Of a stretch of 64,000 nt of DNA, positions 63,569 to 64,000 are shown piece by piece. This stretch comes from Mesorhizobium sp. ES1-4 (GTDB taxonomy: Bacteria > Pseudomonadota > Alphaproteobacteria > Rhizobiales > Rhizobiaceae): the NCBI RefSeq assembly GCF_020164745.1, contig NZ_JAIUGV010000005.1, positions 124,001-188,000 of the forward strand, read 5' to 3'. Position 1 is the first letter of the stretch; the number at the start of each line of letters is the position of its first letter. The position numbers and the translations under genes are program-made. The notes beneath the pieces were generated by a model. The model saw only the letters and a program-made list of their open reading frames with translations. It did no database searches and was not told the DNA's origin.

Positions 63569-64000
63569 TCAGGCGGCGGGGCTGACGTAAGCGGCCTTTT
63601 CGGCAACCACCGCTTCATAGGCGGCCCGCAGCGTCGCGCGAACAGAAGGGCCGCACGTTTCATCGAGGGGTGTACCGAGGTGCTCATGGCGCAACTCGGC
63701 CATGAATTTCTCCCACAGTGGCGGTCCGCCCTTTTCCAGGAGCTCCGCGCGGATCGAGAGTTCCTCGCTCGTCGGCAGCCAGATGCGGCCCCAGGCGCCG
63801 AGATGGGCCAGGATGGGAACCAGCGTGATGGCCATCTCGGTCAGGCTGTAGATCGCCTTCTGCTTGTGACTGGGGTCGTGCGCCTTGGTCAGCATGCCAA
63901 GCTCCATCAGCCGCTTCAACCGGTCGGCGAGAATGTTGGAGGCAATGCCTTCCATCGATCCATTGAGCAATTCGCGGAAATGGCGCCTGCCGCCGAAAAT
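63569..64000 (-). CDS. HxlR-family transcriptional regulator, 5' end beyond window
   Basis: 143 visible residues of a winged-HTH protein: IFGGRRHFRELLNGSMEGIASNILADRLKRLMELGMLTK is the HxlR domain (landmarks FRELL, ILADRLKRL, YSLTEMAITLVPIL). The family is a single-domain HTH repressor group; here the C-terminal region is longer than usual (another ~70 residues). The start lies past base 64000. Target unknown. Confidence 0.88.
   Translation of the reverse strand: MFGGRRHFRELLNGSMEGIASNILADRLKRLMELGMLTKAHDPSHKQKAIYSLTEMAITLVPILAHLGAWGRIWLPTSEELSIRAELLEKGGPPLWEKFMAELRHEHLGTPLDETCGPSVRATLRAAYEAVVAEKAAYVSPAA

Overview
The window is a 64-kb piece of a GC-rich alphaproteobacterial chromosome, most likely Mesorhizobium or a close relative in the Rhizobiales. 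The evidence is a group 2 RpoH, CarD next to a 7-Fe ferredoxin and a Suv3-like helicase, a PHB operon with PhaR, a tandem pair of DUF680-type exported proteins (a family I associate with Mesorhizobium), many amino-acid ABC transporters, and several families of short palindromic intergenic repeats. I see no tRNA, rRNA, CRISPR array, phage, plasmid gene or insertion sequence. The genus is an inference from gene families, not from a marker-gene comparison.

Layout. 1-5.0 kb: 3' part of an ABC-F ATPase, thiamine pyrophosphokinase, and a TPP riboswitch driving thiBPQ. 5.2-10.3 kb: M48 lipoprotein protease, rpoH2 and a cystine-type ABC transporter. 10.3-15.8 kb (minus): carD, fdxA, an S4 RNA-binding protein and a large Suv3-like helicase. 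15.8-16.6 kb: a non-coding gap crowded with GANTC (CcrM) sites and DnaA-box-like words. 16.6-23.1 kb: phbB, phbA, phaR, two divergent citrate-synthase-like genes (one with an N-terminal HTH), and a patatin-like phospholipase whose upstream region resembles that of phaR. 23.9-28.7 kb: two-gene RND efflux system and a DUF3309 peptide. 28.7-41 kb: mixed housekeeping and conserved genes (SDR, DUF680 pair, LysR, MFS, DUF1244, N-formylglutamate amidohydrolase, pyruvate kinase, L36, purEK).

41.1-45.4 kb holds the most unusual cluster: a PqqD-like protein with an acidic tail ending in Ser, an HPr-kinase-related P-loop kinase and a double-domain GT2 glycosyltransferase in a tight operon, facing a GT4 enzyme with an extra C-terminal segment. 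45.5-47.1 kb: ECF sigma and anti-sigma factor. 47.4-53.2 kb: a catabolic operon (PLP-dependent SelA/DgaE-like enzyme, RidA, four-gene polar amino-acid ABC transporter) divergent from an IclR regulator. 53.2-64 kb: two DUF465 proteins, ispG, lytic transglycosylase, Stf0 sulfotransferase, hybrid histidine kinase, farnesyl diphosphate synthase, mtgA, rpmF, a membrane protein, GlcG/HbpS-like protein, a small charged protein and a 5'-truncated HxlR regulator.

Palindromic repeats overlap or abut the stop codons of the helicase, purK, mtgA and the membrane-protein gene. Motif assignments rest on visible residues; family names come from general knowledge and no database search was run.
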